Positions 34,608 through 49,600 of a DNA stretch of 64,000 nt are shown here, piece by piece. The position numbers and the translations under genes are program-made. Each line of letters begins with the position of its first letter. The stretch's first letter is position 1. The stretch lies in NCBI GenBank assembly GCA_032718475.1, contig JAUCBJ010000147.1, positions 1 through 64,000 on the forward strand. Reading direction: 5' to 3'. The notes below the pieces were generated by a model that saw nothing but the letters and a program-made list of their open reading frames with translations, made no database searches and was not told where the DNA came from. This stretch comes from Nemertoderma westbladi. Lineage: Eukaryota > Xenacoelomorpha > Nemertodermatida > Nemertodermatidae.

Positions 34608-37600
34608 ATGGGAGACGAAAATTCGAAACCGATAATTAATGTGACTGTGGAATGTGAAGGAGAGAACACAGTTCTTTGTAAACCAGGTAGAGTGGTCAAT
34701 TCTACAACAGTAGCAGTGGAATTATTAATCATAACACCTTGCATCATAATACTTTACAACACCTTGCATCTCCCGCTACTAAATTTATATTCGGTTGTTT
34801 CAATAAATTTCAAAACACGGGAGTTGAACACCGCCTTGAATTGATTCCTAATGTAGGCCTAGGCCTATCATAATTTGAAAATGAATTATTAACGGTGCCG
34901 CGGAGAGGAAAAAATTCAACTTTAGAACTCAGCTATTCTTCGACAGTTTTCAGATATTGAGATTTTTCCACATTCTTTCTATAAAACATGCAGGAACCAC
35001 ATGAATGGTGCCTGAATCGTCCATCTGAACGAAACCCAATATAATGTAAAATAACCATCTGAGTATCAATAACACCAACTAATAGCGTTGGCCTATATCG
35101 CTGTTTGTTTTACAGGTGGCCCCTTATCAATAAGGGGGGAGATAAAGGTATCCGGGAAGCAGTACCGTAGAACCGACATCAGTAAGCTAACAGTAACATT
35201 ACACCAAATTACACGAATAACATTCACCGACCCTCCCAGCGGTGTCAAGTACGGGGCCAATGGATACCATATAACCAAGGGAATTCTCCAGTTAACAGAG
35301 GCGGGTAAATGGGACCCTCACAACACAACTATTGGCTACCTGGTTGTCTTGGAAAACGTTACAATGCCTAGTCACGAGGATTCTAATTCTAGAATTAGGT
35401 AAGTATGACAATTAAATGACTTACTGAAGTTAATAGCCTACCATATTATATAAAGTTACGAACTGTTGTACATAACAATGATTACCATAAGAAAATATTA
35501 TAATTCAGTAAATTAGTGAAAAATAATACATATTTAGGGCCCTTGCCCTACAATACAATAAGTACTTCGGCCTAATTATATTTGATTTAATGACAAGCTG
35601 CTAATATTAAAAAATCTTAACAAACTGTAGATGCAAGCGCAACAAATTATATCGGAATCTAATAGACCAGTGTTCAGGTGCCATCTGTCAGCTGATCGGA
35701 TCTGAATCTACTGGATCAGTGTTCAGGTGCCATCTGTCAGCTGATCGGATCTTAATCTACTGGATCAGTGTTCAGGTGCCATCTGTCAGCTGATCGGATC
35801 TGAATCTACTGGATCAGTGTTCAGGTGCCATCTGTCAGTTGATCGGATCGGAATCTACTGGATCAGTGTTCAGGTGCCATCTGTCAGCTGATCGGATCTG
35901 AATCTACTGGATCAGTGTTCAGGTGCCATCTGTCAGCTGATCGGATCTGAATCTACTGGATCAGTGTTCAGGTGCCATCTGTCAGTTGATCGGATCGGAA
36001 TCTACTGGATCAGTGTTCAGGTGCCACCTGTCAGCTGATCGGATCTGAATCTACTGGATCAGTGTTCAGGTGCCATCTGTCAGCTGATCGGATCTGAATA
36101 TACTGGGTCAGTGTTCAGGTGCCATCTGTCAGCTGATATGATCTGAATCTACTGGATCAGTGTTCAGGTGCCATCTGTCAGCTGATCGGATCTGAATCTA
36201 CTGGATCAGTGTTCAGGTGTCAGCTGATCGGATCGGAATCTACTGGATCAGTGTTCAGGTGCCATCTGTCAGCTGATCGGTTCTGAAGCTATTGGATCAG
36301 TGTTTAGGTGCCATCTGTCAGATGATCGGATCTGAATCTACTGGATCAGTGTTCAGGTGCCACCTGTCAGCTGATCGGATCTGAATCTACTGGATCAGTG
36401 TTCAGGTGCCATCTGTCAGCTGATCGGATCTGAATCTACTGGATCAGTTTTCAGGTGCCATCTGTCAGCTGATCGGATCTGAATCTACTGGATCAGAGTT
36501 CAGGTGTCATCTGTCAGCGGATCGGATCTGAATCTACTGGATCAGTGTTCAGGTGCCATCTGTCAGCTGATAGGATCTGAATCTACTGGATCAGTGTTCA
36601 GGTGCCATCTGTCAGCTGATAGGATCTGAATCTACTGGATCAGTGTTCAGGTGCCATCTGTCAGCTGATCGGATCTGAATCTACTGGATCAGTGTTCAGG
36701 TGCCATCTGTCAGCTGATCGGATCTGAATCTACTGGATCAGTGTTCAGGTGCCATCTGTCAGCTGATAGGATCTGAATCTACATGATCAGTGTTCAGGTG
36801 CCATCTGTCAGCTGCTCGGATCTGAATCTACTGGATGAGTGTTCAGGTGTCAGCTGATCGGATCTGAATCTACTGGATCAGTGTTAAGGTGTCTGCTGAT
36901 CGGATCGGAATCCACTGGATCAATGTTCTGGTGCCATCTGTCAGCTGATCGGATCTGAATCTACTGGATCAGTGTTTAGGTGCCATCTGTCAGCTGATCG
37001 GATCTGAATCTACTGGATCAGTGTTCAGGTGCCATCTGTCAGCTGATCGGATCTGAATCTACTGGATCAGTGTTCAGGTGCCATCTGTCAGTTGATCGGA
37101 TCGGAATCTACTGGATCAGTGTTCAGGTGCCATCTGTCAGTTGATCGGATCGGAATCTACTGGATCAGTGTTCAGGTGCCACCTGTCAGCTGATCGGATC
37201 TGAATCTACTGGATCAGTGTTCAGGTGCCACCTGTCAGCTGATCGGATCTGAATCTACTGGATCAGTGTTCAGGTGCCATCTGTCAGCTGATCGGATCTG
37301 AATCTACTGGATCAGTTTTCAGGTGCCATCTGTCAGCTGATCGGATCTGAATCTACTTGATCAGTGTTCAGGTGCCATCTGTCAGCTGATCGGATCTGAA
37401 TCTACTGGATCAGTGTTCAGGTGCCATCTGTCAGCTGATAGGATCTGAATCTACTGGATCAGTGTTCAGGTGCCATCTGTCAGCTGATAGGATCTGAATC
37501 TACTGGATCAGTGTTCAGGTGCCATCTGTCAGCTGATCGGATCTGAATCTACTGGATCAGTGTTCAGGTGCCATCTGTCAGCTGATCGGATCTGAATCTA

Positions 37601-40600
37601 CTGGATCAGTGTTCAGGTGCCATCTGTCAGCTGATAGGATCTGAATCTACTGGATCAGTGTTCAGGTGCCATCTGTCAGCTGCTCGGATCTGAATCTACT
37701 GGATGAGTGTTCAGGTGTCAGCTGATCGGATCTGAATCTACTGGATCAGTGTTCAGGTGTCAGCTGATCGGATCGGAATCCACTGGATCAATGTTCAGGT
37801 GCCATCTGTCAGCTGATCGGATCTGAATCTACTGGATCAGTGTTCAGGTGCCATCTGTCAGCTGATAGGATCTGAATCTACTGGATCAGTGTTCAGGTGC
37901 CATCTGTCAGCTGATAGGATCTGAATCTACTGGATCAGTGTTCAGGTGCCATCTGTCAGCTGATCGGATCTGAATCTACTGGATCAGTGTTCAGGTGCCA
38001 TCTGTCAGCTGATCGGATCTGAATCTACTGGATCAGTGTTCAGGTGCCATCTGTCAGCTGATAGGATCTGAATCTACTGGATCAGTGTTCAGGTGCCATC
38101 TGTCAGCTGCTCGGATCTGAATCTACTGGATGAGTGTTCAGGTGTCAGCTGATCGGATCTGAATCTACTGGATCAGTGTTCAGGTGTCAGCTGATCGGAT
38201 CGGAATCCACTGGATCAATGTTCAGGTGCCATCTGTCAGCTGATCGGATCTGAATCTACTGGATCAGTGTTCAGGTGCCATCTGTCAGCTGATCGGATCT
38301 GAATCTACTGGATCAGTGTTCAGGTGCCATCTGTCAGCTGATCGGATCTGACTCTACTGGATCAGTGTTCAGGTGCCATCTGTCAGCGGATAGGATCTGC
38401 ATCTACTGGATCAGTGTTCAGGTGCCATCTGTCAGCTGATCGGATCTGAATCTACTGGATCAGCGTTCAGGTACCATCTGTCAGCTGATCGGATCTGAAT
38501 CTACTGGAGCAGTGTTCAGGTACCATCTGTCAGCTGATAGGATCTGAATCTACTGGATCAGTGTTCAGGTGTCAGCTGATCGGATCTGAATCTACTGTAT
38601 CAGTGTTCAGGTACCATCTGTCAGCTGATCGGATCTGAATCTACTGGATCAGTGTTCAGGTGCCATTTGTCGGCTGATCGGATCTGAATCTACTCGATCA
38701 GTGTTCAGGTGCCATCTGTCAGCTGATCGGTATATTTTACCCCAACCAAGAGGGGTTTCTCAAGAAGTTAAAACTAGATGAGCGACAATAGTACGGAATT
38801 CCCAATTGAGGCATGTGTTGGGGGTCGGTGGGGGGAGGCATGGAATTCTATATAGAGATCTATATAGCATTCCATGGGGGGAGGCTTACTCTTCTTCACA
38901 TCATTGGGAAGTACATGTAGCATCGCAAACTTGCGCAAATCACGTCCTGCTTCTTAATAATGTGGTCTGAATAACGCATCAACCCATTATTAACAAACAG
39001 AAAGTGATAGATGCAAGTGTTAAAGCTTTTGCGGCAAAAATGTGTCGTTTTTGTGCAATGGGCGAACTACTCTAAACTTGGCATTGTCTTGAGGGACTGG
39101 GGAATTTATAAATTTACGCCCTCTAGCGTTTATTTTGGTACAGAGCTCTGGTCAGCAACTCCAAGCAAAAAACAGCTGCTCTAGTGATGAGCTCGCCAGC
39201 TATTGGTCAGTAATTTATCTTTATCCCGTAAGCTCTGTGTTATTTTCCGGCCAATCAGCACAATCCACATCCTTAGAACCCCTGGACCCTGGTTTTCCCT
39301 AGAAAAGATGTCGCAATCCAGCAAATTCTTCAGTTTCTGATACTCTGACATTCTGAATTTGCCCGAGACCATCTGTGGCCAGACTGCCAGAGTGTTATGA
39401 AATCGTTCATTGCTGATGTCAGTTTTCCATTTTTTGGAAAATCGAGTCTTCTAACTGACTATCTGATATCTGTCGATGAGTCAATTTGTCTGTCGGTCTG
39501 TCTGTACGTCAAAATAAATATATTATTTCGCACAAAATAGCTAAATATTTCTCTATGGGAGTTTTCGTCGTCGGGAATTTCATTTCCGATGTCGATTATT
39601 GCGGTGTAGGCTACTTTGTATTATTCGATTGATCGCTACTATATAATCTCTAACAACTATATTTACTTTCGGGGAAATATTAACAGTTCCTTTGGGACGT
39701 GGCGCTTTAAGTATAAAACAGAGTTATGACTTACACTAATCACAACAAGATAGCTATGGAATCTCGTAAATAGCGCATTCTTTAGGAGATGCTTTATTAA
39801 CCTTCACACGACTTCACACTACTTCACACTAATTCACACTAATTTGCCGACCGTCACTGATTTTGATCATATATAAGGAGGATTGCAACTGACACACGTA
39901 GGGATTATGAAATAGCATTTAATTCACACAAAAACCACTATTTTTTGAGTCACAGTTGCTACCGGTAGACCCTTCCTCCGCTTACCTCAGTAATCAAGAA
40001 AGTCGAGGGGTTTACGGTTATTTATCAGTATTCTCCAAATATAACATCCATTAATATAAACAGCAATTAACACAATATAAAACAGCATTAAAACAGTGCG
40101 GTGAACAGTCAGTATGTGTTCATGAAGTTTTAGTACAGATGACAAGTGTATGACCGTGATTATTGTGGTGTGTCCAGTTTGTTAATAGATTTACGTCCTC
40201 ATAACTCCAGCCATCAGATTTCCTTGGGCTAAAGTCTGAAACGTCCGTACTTAGTACAGAATTCTGAGAGGAATCTAATTCTCAGAAAAACGATAACTGC
40301 GTATGCGCTAGTTTCCTCAGGTAGGTCTCTACTGGCATAACTGGGAAGATTGCTCTGATTGGCTGAATAAGCTCAAACAAAGAGATCTCCACGTACACAA
40401 AGAATCAGCTGACAGATTTCGTCATCTTGGTTCTAATTTCTGTCCGACGCGTAGTTGTACAATTTTAGGGCTATTTTAGAGTATTCTGCGCATTGCGTAA
40501 AAATGACTTGTTATGTCCGCAAAAGCTTTTACACCGCTCCCAGAAAATGGGATTTAAGTCTATAAAATATAAAAAATCACAGTTTCTAAAATACAAAAAT

Positions 40601-43600
40601 ACTCTAAACTATTAGTCCTTCTTTCATGAACGGCGTTTATGAAGTTTTTTGAGACTAGTAAGAGTCTTTTTCTCTTTGGGGCGAGCCACTTTACTAGGAG
40701 GGCTATAACTCCTGGGGGAAGGGTGCAATACGATTGCATCAGAAGGTTTTGGATTACGGTCGGTGTATCCGCCGGTCGAGGTACCCGGTTGATCGATATC
40801 AACATCGGTGGAACGAGGGCGAACAACCTTTAGAGCTCGTTTCAGGATGGCAGCTCTTACTGGTCCTTGATGGGTCGTTTGCACGACAGCGGTAGGTTGA
40901 CCGTGTGTAGTGAGAAATTTCCTCGGTTTGATTGTTCTCTCTAATTCGCGTTCTCTGGCTTTATATTCATATGGTCGTCTATGAACTTCTTGTAACTCCT
41001 GATGTGAGTTTATGAACAAGTCACCGTATTCTTTCTTCCTCAAACAATACATATAAATTCCAATGGACTAATGGATTTATTAAATCCATCGAGATTATAT
41101 GGAGGTATTACGTCCTTTTCTATTCTTGAAACATTATAAGGTTTTCTGAATGAGTTTACTTTAACCAATTGATCTAAATGTTTCTGTAGTTGTTCTAGTT
41201 CAACAAGATCGAGGGGATTTATCAATGGTTGAAACTTTAAACTGTGTGTAGGATCTTCCGGTTTCACCATATAATATTGAGTTAAATTGACATAATAGGG
41301 GTGATCTTTGATCCCGTAAAATGAGTTAGGTAAAGGTCTAGCGCGTAGGTTGACCTCGTGTACCATACGACGGACAAGATCCGCTCGATTGTCCGGAGGT
41401 TCAATGAGTATACCGTCGACACGAGCACCCTCGATTGGTGGACGTTGTAACATAGGAGCGTCAGCGATAAGATCTCTAGATCTTAAGTTGATATCAACTG
41501 GTTGGGGTTGTGCTGTGGCGAAGAGTTTATCTCCGAAATGGGGAACCATCGAAGGATGAATGATGGTTTTGGAATAGAGATCAGTCATAAGGATTTGAGC
41601 TTCCGTCTGGGCTAAAGCTGCTTCTTCTCTCTCATCCATTTCGATATGTTTCTCCTCGAGCTGATTCTCCTCCGCTTGTCGTTGAAAGCGTTCGTCTAAG
41701 AACTCTTGTAGAGAGTATGTTCGTCCAAGTTCGATATCTTCCTCAAGATTCTGGATTTCCTGATCGAACTGGGGTAAAGCCAATTCTTTTACAGCTTGGA
41801 CTTGTTGTTGCAATTTACGTTTGTCTAAACAATAGTAGGTTCCTTTTCTGATCTTTTGCCGAATAGCGTCTAGCGCGTTTCGTACAACGCTTTCCTCCAC
41901 CTTGGTGACAGGTTGTATCGGAGTTAAAACCAGGACGATTATACGGGTTGAACGGAGATATTAGATGTCCGCGTCCCAATCCGGCTAGGTAGGAGGGGCG
42001 AATATCTAGAGAGCCCACAACCGGAGTCCACTGACTAATTGTTCGGGTAACACTAGGTCTTTGAACAATGAGTACAACTCAGGAGGATCCGTCATACTAT
42101 TAGGATCAAGAGTCTGAGGTCGCACCAGGGAATGAGGAGGTCTGACCGAGTATTCTGGAACTCTGATCATAGGTTTATTTAAGGATCGTTTGAGTCGAGT
42201 GAGCGTAGGTGATAGGTCGAACAAGTTACGCTCAAAACTCCCGTAAGTATGGTGAGTAAAACTGTGTTTAGCGCAACGTCTCCGCGGATGTTTATGTCTT
42301 TCCATTTGTTGATTGGGTCTAGGGCATTCATCGCAGTAATACCAAAGACGCACATCTTGTAAGGGAAACGCTGGTGATCTTTCTCCAGTTTTACAATATT
42401 CCTCCATCTGTTCATAGCTATCCGGTACAACAGGTAGCGGTTGATCGGCGGTAAGATACATCATAGTAAAATAGAGTCGTTTGAGTTCTACCATAGGGTT
42501 ATGATGTATACCTTGAGGATATCGAGTTTCTAGATTTTGTTGACTAGCTACATTGAGATAAGTTTCTCTCAAGAATTCTAAATATTCGTTGAAGTCACTA
42601 CGTTTATCCGGTTCTTCAACATCTTCTCTTTCGAGTCGGGTTCAAATAGAATTTTCATGTTCAATTCTCAGTTTATCATTCCGACTCCGCTGGGCATGAT
42701 ATTTAAATAGAATCATTTCCCTTTCGGTGTCCACATCGTCTGTATCGTGTAAATTGATAGGATGACCAGTAGTTAAGAAGTCCATATACGTACCATTACG
42801 ATGCGTATAGCGAGCGGTGAATTTTCTATAGTCCAATTTACGCTTGAGCTGTTTCTTTGACATTGGCGGTTCGATATAACAGCCATCGTCTTCCGTCGTG
42901 TGTTGACTAGCGTCGCCACTTATCAAACTATCAACAAACACTTGCAGTGGTAGGGTATATCGCTCCCTGATACCAAGATCATCTTCTATCAACTCAGTCA
43001 TAGCTGCTATATGAGTTTATCGATATTATTGTTAATAATAATAAGGCTAGTGGGTGTCATTGCCTCCCCTCTATGCCCCCGGACAGCCCTGAGATCCTCA
43101 GCGCTGATGTACTGTAGTCGCTGTGCCTCTCGCCAACGTAGTAGCTACACAACGACAACAATAACCAGCGCGAGTCACTACACTGTCCGTCCCAAGGGCT
43201 TGGATATACTGGAGGTACTTGCTACAGATGCAGGGTAACTTTCACAACTGTGACTCTCTACTGTAAACACACTTTAGTAGTAACATTCACTTATAAATAC
43301 ACAAATTCCACATTCCTGCCACAATTTGTACAAATTAGGGCCATTTGTCCTTTAGTCAAATGCCTTCCAGAATGCCACGTTATTATTATGTATCCCTAGA
43401 TACTAGCAAGGTGCTATTTATTCCGCATGCTATTCAATGGGGCAAGCTTTCTATTGTTCTTTTAACTCACTTCTAATTCCAGCGTGGTTGTTACTATGGT
43501 GACATTATGCAAAGCTAGTGGTAGAATTAGGGTATTTCTCATGCATACAGATCTGGGATGCTATTTAATAGTGACTCTTTAATTGTCAATATTCCCCTTA

Positions 43601-46600
43601 TACATGATTTTATGAATTTTATCGGCTATCGTCTGTACACTGGAGATTCTCTCACACTGATATACTTAATAGGGTGAATCTCCGCTCCCATGATCTATTA
43701 ATTAACGGAATTTTGGGAATGTTTATAAATTGTATAAAATGACAATTTGTTAAATTCATGAGAGGATATGAATTTAAAATTTTATTCCCGTGAATTTTAT
43801 TATTTGATATTAAAATAGACACAATTTTATTCCAGAACATGTCTGGGAACTAGGATCCTTAATTCCAGAATTTTGTCTTTTAAGAGTATCGGTAAGTACT
43901 ACGATATCTTAATCGACTAAAATTTTAGAGGATCTAAAGGTTTAACAGATTTGTTTATAATTTTTAGATTTAATTTGTTAGCATTTCCTCTATTTTAACA
44001 TTTGTTATAACAAACGTTGTAAATATTTATCAAATATTTAATATTTAGGATGGGCACCGATTTATTCCAGAACATGTCTGGGGACGTTAACCACTGATTC
44101 TAGAACTTTGTCGTTCAAGTATATTGGTGGGTGCCACGATATCTTAATCGACTAGAATTTCTGATGGTCAAAGTGTTTAACAGATTTATTTTGTGTTTCA
44201 ACGCTACTGTTAAATGGACATCTTTCTACTATATATATTATTTAAGATACGGTATGAGAGCAATATTGCAAGAAGCAATGTCAGTGAGAAGAGGCAAGTC
44301 ATTTCCAAGGTCTACCCAGAGCTTGGTTTAGCCGAGAAACGAGGATCTGAACTTTGCATTCCTAATACTCTACTTACCAATAATACTTAAGTATAGTAGG
44401 GGCGGTATATTGTACTGTAATAAGTACTGACATTTCATCTTACTGTAGTCACGTATTTATAGTAGGATACGGACAGTAAGGAAAGAGAAAATGAAATTAT
44501 TTCTCGAAGTTAAACAAAATATATTATACTAAGTAATTAAGTAATAAAACATGAATATATTGCACTAATCTACTGAATAATCATTAAAATATTATTCTAC
44601 TAAATAAAATTAAAGAAAACGATTATAATAATAGAAATTACATAGTAATACATACATAAATATAAAAATAAAAATAAAATAATGTAATCACACACCCACT
44701 CCGAACGTTATTACATTGGGGAGTCCCTAGATGTTTGTTGGATTAGGGAGGTGGTCGTGGGAAGAGTCTCTTGCCTTCCATAGTTACCGGACAACTCTCG
44801 GTCTCTTTCCAGTAAACATAAACGACCAACCGGGCGATTAAGTTGTTGCGTTTCGAACACAATTCCAAGTTTCTTAAAGTTACGTCGCATGACGACGAGT
44901 TCTACCGATCGCACTAAACCATCATCGGATATATGAGTCTCGATGATACGACCTGTCTGCCACCTCTTATGTGGAAGATCTGCGGGAGCATGGCTACAGG
45001 TTTCTTTTGTAGGAAATGTGCGGGTGTTAGCGCTTCTAGGGAGTCGGGACTAGATGAGACTGGCATAAGCGGTCTCTCGTTGAGATAGGCGGTGATTTCT
45101 TCCATTAACGTCCGCAAAGGTTCGTCGGTGAGATACGTGCGGCATGGCACTATAAAGTGAAATGCGGTCTTTACGCTACGTATGAGTCTCTCCCAACTTC
45201 CTCCCCACCAAGGGGCGTCGGCGGCGTTGAAGGTCCAGCTAGATGCTGTTACTCTTAGCTGATCGTCCACCTGTCTTTGGTTCCAACCCCTTACGTAAGC
45301 TTATTAGTTCGTTATTGGCGCCAATGAAATTAGTTCCGTTGTCAGATCTCATAGTGTTGCTAGTCCCAAAACGAGCGATTTGTCGGCGTAAACTCAGTAT
45401 GAAGCTGTTGGTAGATAGATCGTTCACCATATCTAGATGGATTGCTCTACAAGTCATACAGACAAAGATGACGCACCATCGCTTGACTATAGTCCTAGCA
45501 CGATATACTTCAATAGGGCCAAATAAATCCACACCAGTATTAGTAAAGGGTGGTTCATAACAGCTTACTCTTTCCCTAGGTAATTCTGCCTCTCGCTGTG
45601 TTAAAGGCCTACTAAATGCTTTCCTACAGGGTATACAGTTCCTAAGAACTTGGTTTAGAGCTCTACGGGGCTTATGGAAATAATAGCGAGTTCGAATTTC
45701 GCTAAGAACTCGTTCTCTACCAGCGTGGTAAATTTTACTATGAACATCTACAATCATCTTGATTTGTATTTCAAGATTTATAATGAGTATGGGAAACTTA
45801 GTGTCAAAGGATAATGGAGCATTGGTTAATCTCCCTCCGACACGTATTAACAAATCTATCATTGTGCTAGAGAAACGATCCCTTAAGCGCATCTGTGGAT
45901 TTCTTAACAACAGGAAATACTTATCGGAATCCTCGTAACATTGCAGGAGTCTCAGTATCTGCTTGTTGGTATCATCATGTTCTTGGTAACTGATCTTCTC
46001 AGTCAGAAACCTATCAGGCACTCTATAAGTGGGAAGGTCTTTAGTAGCATGGACCTTTTCAGCTACTACTGGAGCGGTATCATTAGCGCTCTTCGTCCTG
46101 GAATAGTGATGATGGAAACATCTTTTCAGATACACAATGGCCTTGCAGAGCCGATTCGAGGAGCTATAATGATCTATCGCTCTTTGTAGGAGAGGAGAGA
46201 GTCCTCGCGAGATGTCTGGTGTTCCAGATTTCCAGTCTCTTTCCCTGATTTCTATAACGGATTTATTTATAGTTCGGGTAACATCCATGGGTGAGTTTAG
46301 ATCCACAGTGGCGTCACCGGCGGCGTGTAGTACAGACAGATCTATTGCTGGCTTAAACAGCTTTGATTTACTCGTCCTGGTTTTTGGTTTGACTTTCTCC
46401 GCTCCCTTAGCTTGTCTGATCTCCGCCATGGTGAGATGAGGGGGCCATTCCTCCTCTTCTTTACCCAGGAAGTCGGGTCCACCTAACCAGTCTGGAGTAT
46501 CTATCAATTCTTGAGGAGTTGCTCCTCTGGAAGCGATGTCAGCTGGATTATTCGTCCTAGGGCAATGTCTTGATTGATCTATATTAGAGCGACTGAGTAT

Positions 46601-49600
46601 AATGGCTACTCTGTTGGTAACAAAGATGCTGAACTGACAGACTTCATTAGTTATATACTCCAGAACGAGTAAAGCATCAGTCCAATAGACAGTTTTCTCT
46701 AGTGGATAGTCGATCTGTTCCGTTACATTCTGGCTGATGGGTGTAGCGTATAGAGCCGCCTTTAACTCCGCTCTGGGAACTCGTAGTTTGTTGTTTATTA
46801 GGGCCTTAGAGGCGACTAATGAAACCTTAATTCCATTGGGAGTTTCAACCCTCAGGTAGGCTACTATACCTATTCCAATATCGCTGGCGTATCCAAAAAC
46901 ATGGAGTTGATAGGAATACGTGGGGAGAACGTGACCGAAATACGAGCGGGAAATCTTAAAGTTCTCGATAGATGGTAAAGAATTTTCCCATTTCATCCAC
47001 TTCTTTAGCAGTTCTCCCTTGAGTGGATCATCCCACGAGTGGTTTTCAAGCCACATTTGTTGTACTAAGCTCCGAGCAACTAGTATGACTGGGCTAATGA
47101 ATCCCAACGGATCGAAATAAGTGCTCAGGATACTTAGACAAATCCGTTTAGTTCTAACTGGATTATCTCATTGCTTCAATTGAAAGAATAGAATATCTCT
47201 CTCCATGTCCCATTTTAATCCAAGAGTCTTGGTTTCTGGAAGATTGTCCTTAATGAGGTCAAGGTCTTTAACACCTCGGTCTTCTACTGGGATCGATTCC
47301 AGGAACTCACGGGAGTTACTAGTGAATTTGGTTAGGCGAAATCCACCTCGTTGTAAGCACTCTACCATTCCCTTGGCAACATCGATTGCTTCTTCCACCG
47401 ATGGGAGAGACTTTAAATTGTCGTCCATGTAAATATCCCGTTTGATGTTGTCGATAACCGCTTTAGAGAAGGCGTCTCTATTGTCATCGGCAGTGGTACG
47501 CACTACCGAACAAGCGTTCGAGGGGCTCGAGATGATCCCGAAAGCCTGGATTGTCATCCAGTACTTTACCGGTTTTCAGTTGAGGTCTCTTTCAGACCAC
47601 CACAGAAATCGTAGGCTGTCTCGATCCCTAGCTAACGCTTTAACTTGTAGAAACATGCCTTCAATGTCCAAAGCGAAGGCGATCGAATATTGCCGCAGTC
47701 GTAGTAATATTCCCAACAAAGATTGGAGTAAGTTGGGTCCCGGCAACAGTTCCGAATTTAGGGATTGTCCCATATAAAGGGCAGAGCCGTCAAACACTAC
47801 CCGGACTTCGTTTGGTTTACCGGGCTTGGGAACGTAATGATGTGTCAAATAATACGTTCTCTCCGTTATGGATGTTTCTTCCGGAACTCGCTCCGCGTAT
47901 CCCTTGTCTATAAACTTCTTTAATTGAGTTTTATACATTTCCTTGGCTCGATCGTTGGCCGTCAAACGCCGATGCAGTTGGGCGATTATTTTTTCCGCTA
48001 AAGGTCGGTTATTCACGAAACTGGGTTCTCTCTGTCTGAACGGCAGACCAATTCCATAACGACCTTCATCTTTCAGATAACGGGTGGTCGTTTCCTGAAT
48101 CTGCTTGGCTCTCTCTTCCTCGACGGATAACGCTTTGTCGTAGGAATTAGGCTCTACGGCTTCTTGAGTAAAGAATCGTACGGCGTATTCATCGCATACC
48201 TTACTATTGTACCGCTCTACCACTTCACTTAGTTCGTCGTCATAAGTCAATTGTTCGCTATTTTGACTGATAAAGTTACACAAGTTAACTTGGTTTAACC
48301 AAGTTTGATTCTCAGTGAGGAGTTCAATGGTATTTTCCTCGTCATATAAATTATGTATATCATCGTTATCTGAGGAGTATAAGGGTTTCCTCAGCTGGGA
48401 TTTCTTCTTCACTTATATCTTCCTCCCATTCATTTACCTGATGGACTTGCTCGCTCGGGAGTCTTTCTTGTAAAGTGCTGTGGGAAGGTCCAGTGAAGTA
48501 CCAACCTACTCTTGTTCTTCCCGCGTAAGTCTGGCGTGGTCGCGGTCGAGCAGGCCATTTTTCTATTGTCTCAAGCGCCTTGTGCGCATTTTGGCCGAGT
48601 AATATCTGTACCCCTGGACAGTCGGTACTGAATCTAGGTATTTTGTATTGCTGGGTAAAATGATCTTCATCCCAGTTGTAAGGCTCCACTTGGCTCCACT
48701 TGGCCAAAGTTCTTTATCGCCACCATCTTAACTGACCTTACACTATTTTCACCTAGTTCATCCTGGGGAGTGGACAACGAACCCACGTAGTAATCAGTTG
48801 CTACCGTGGATTTCCAAACTTGCATAATTCCGGAAAGGTTCAGTTTGGTTCGGAACTTTGGTTGACCAACAAAGATATCTTCGGCTAGGTCTTTGTCTAT
48901 AAAGGTGCCTGTACTGCCAGAGTCAAGGAGGGCATTCATTATTAAGCTCTTCCCTCATTCCATGTACCCTCAGTTGCACCACGGGAAACTCTCGGATACC
49001 GACAGATGATGTTGGCGATTTCCATGAGAGCTGTCAATCCGGAATAGACAGCCAGGGTTCTTCTCCCTCCGTTTCGGTCTCATATGTAAGTGCTCGATAT
49101 ACGGTTGTGTTGATCATATAACAGGATTCATTTTCGTCTGAAAATTCATCAGTGTAGAATCCTTCCATCTCCAAACTGTGGTCAGTATCGTATTGTTCAA
49201 TCGTGTAGTTCGGGCTCACTTACCTGACTCGTCCGGGTCTTATCAAATTCGGTGTGCAACAAAATATGATGTTTCGCGCCGCACTTAGCACACTTCGCGT
49301 CTGAGTAACAGGTTCTTCGTTGATGTGCTCGCCTGAGGCAGTTATAGAGCACAACCATTTATCCCACATGACATCACGTCTATCCTTTAATGTTTTCTTT
49401 AAGAATTCTTCACACCCACTCAAGCGATGTTGCCCATCGCACAATACACACTTAGGTTTGATGTTACTTACCTTAACCTGCGTCGTATTTTGTACGCTAG
49501 CTCTTTCTTCGGGCTTCCTTCCATGAATTCTCTTAGGAGACGTAGTGGGAGTTGTTACCTGTTCTCTCTTGCCACTGGTTCGAGACTTAGATTTACTTAC

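Larger units (their letters stand above)
24984..39768. repeat. tandem duplication, copy 2 (14,785 bp)
   Basis: Direct repeat of 10,532-24,983 with the same order and orientation of all features. The offset is 14,452 up to the Helitron-like insertion, 14,786 after it, and 14,785 after the shorter G run. Differences seen by eye: the 334-bp insertion, A to T at 32,298, one G fewer, and C versus G in the satellite. That is about two substitutions in 14.4 kb. Confidence 0.95.

Noticed and set aside
40624-43001. Envelope gene of an endogenous retrovirus-like element
   Set aside because: No signal peptide, membrane segment or cleavage motif is visible in any segment; the protein is charged and looks soluble.
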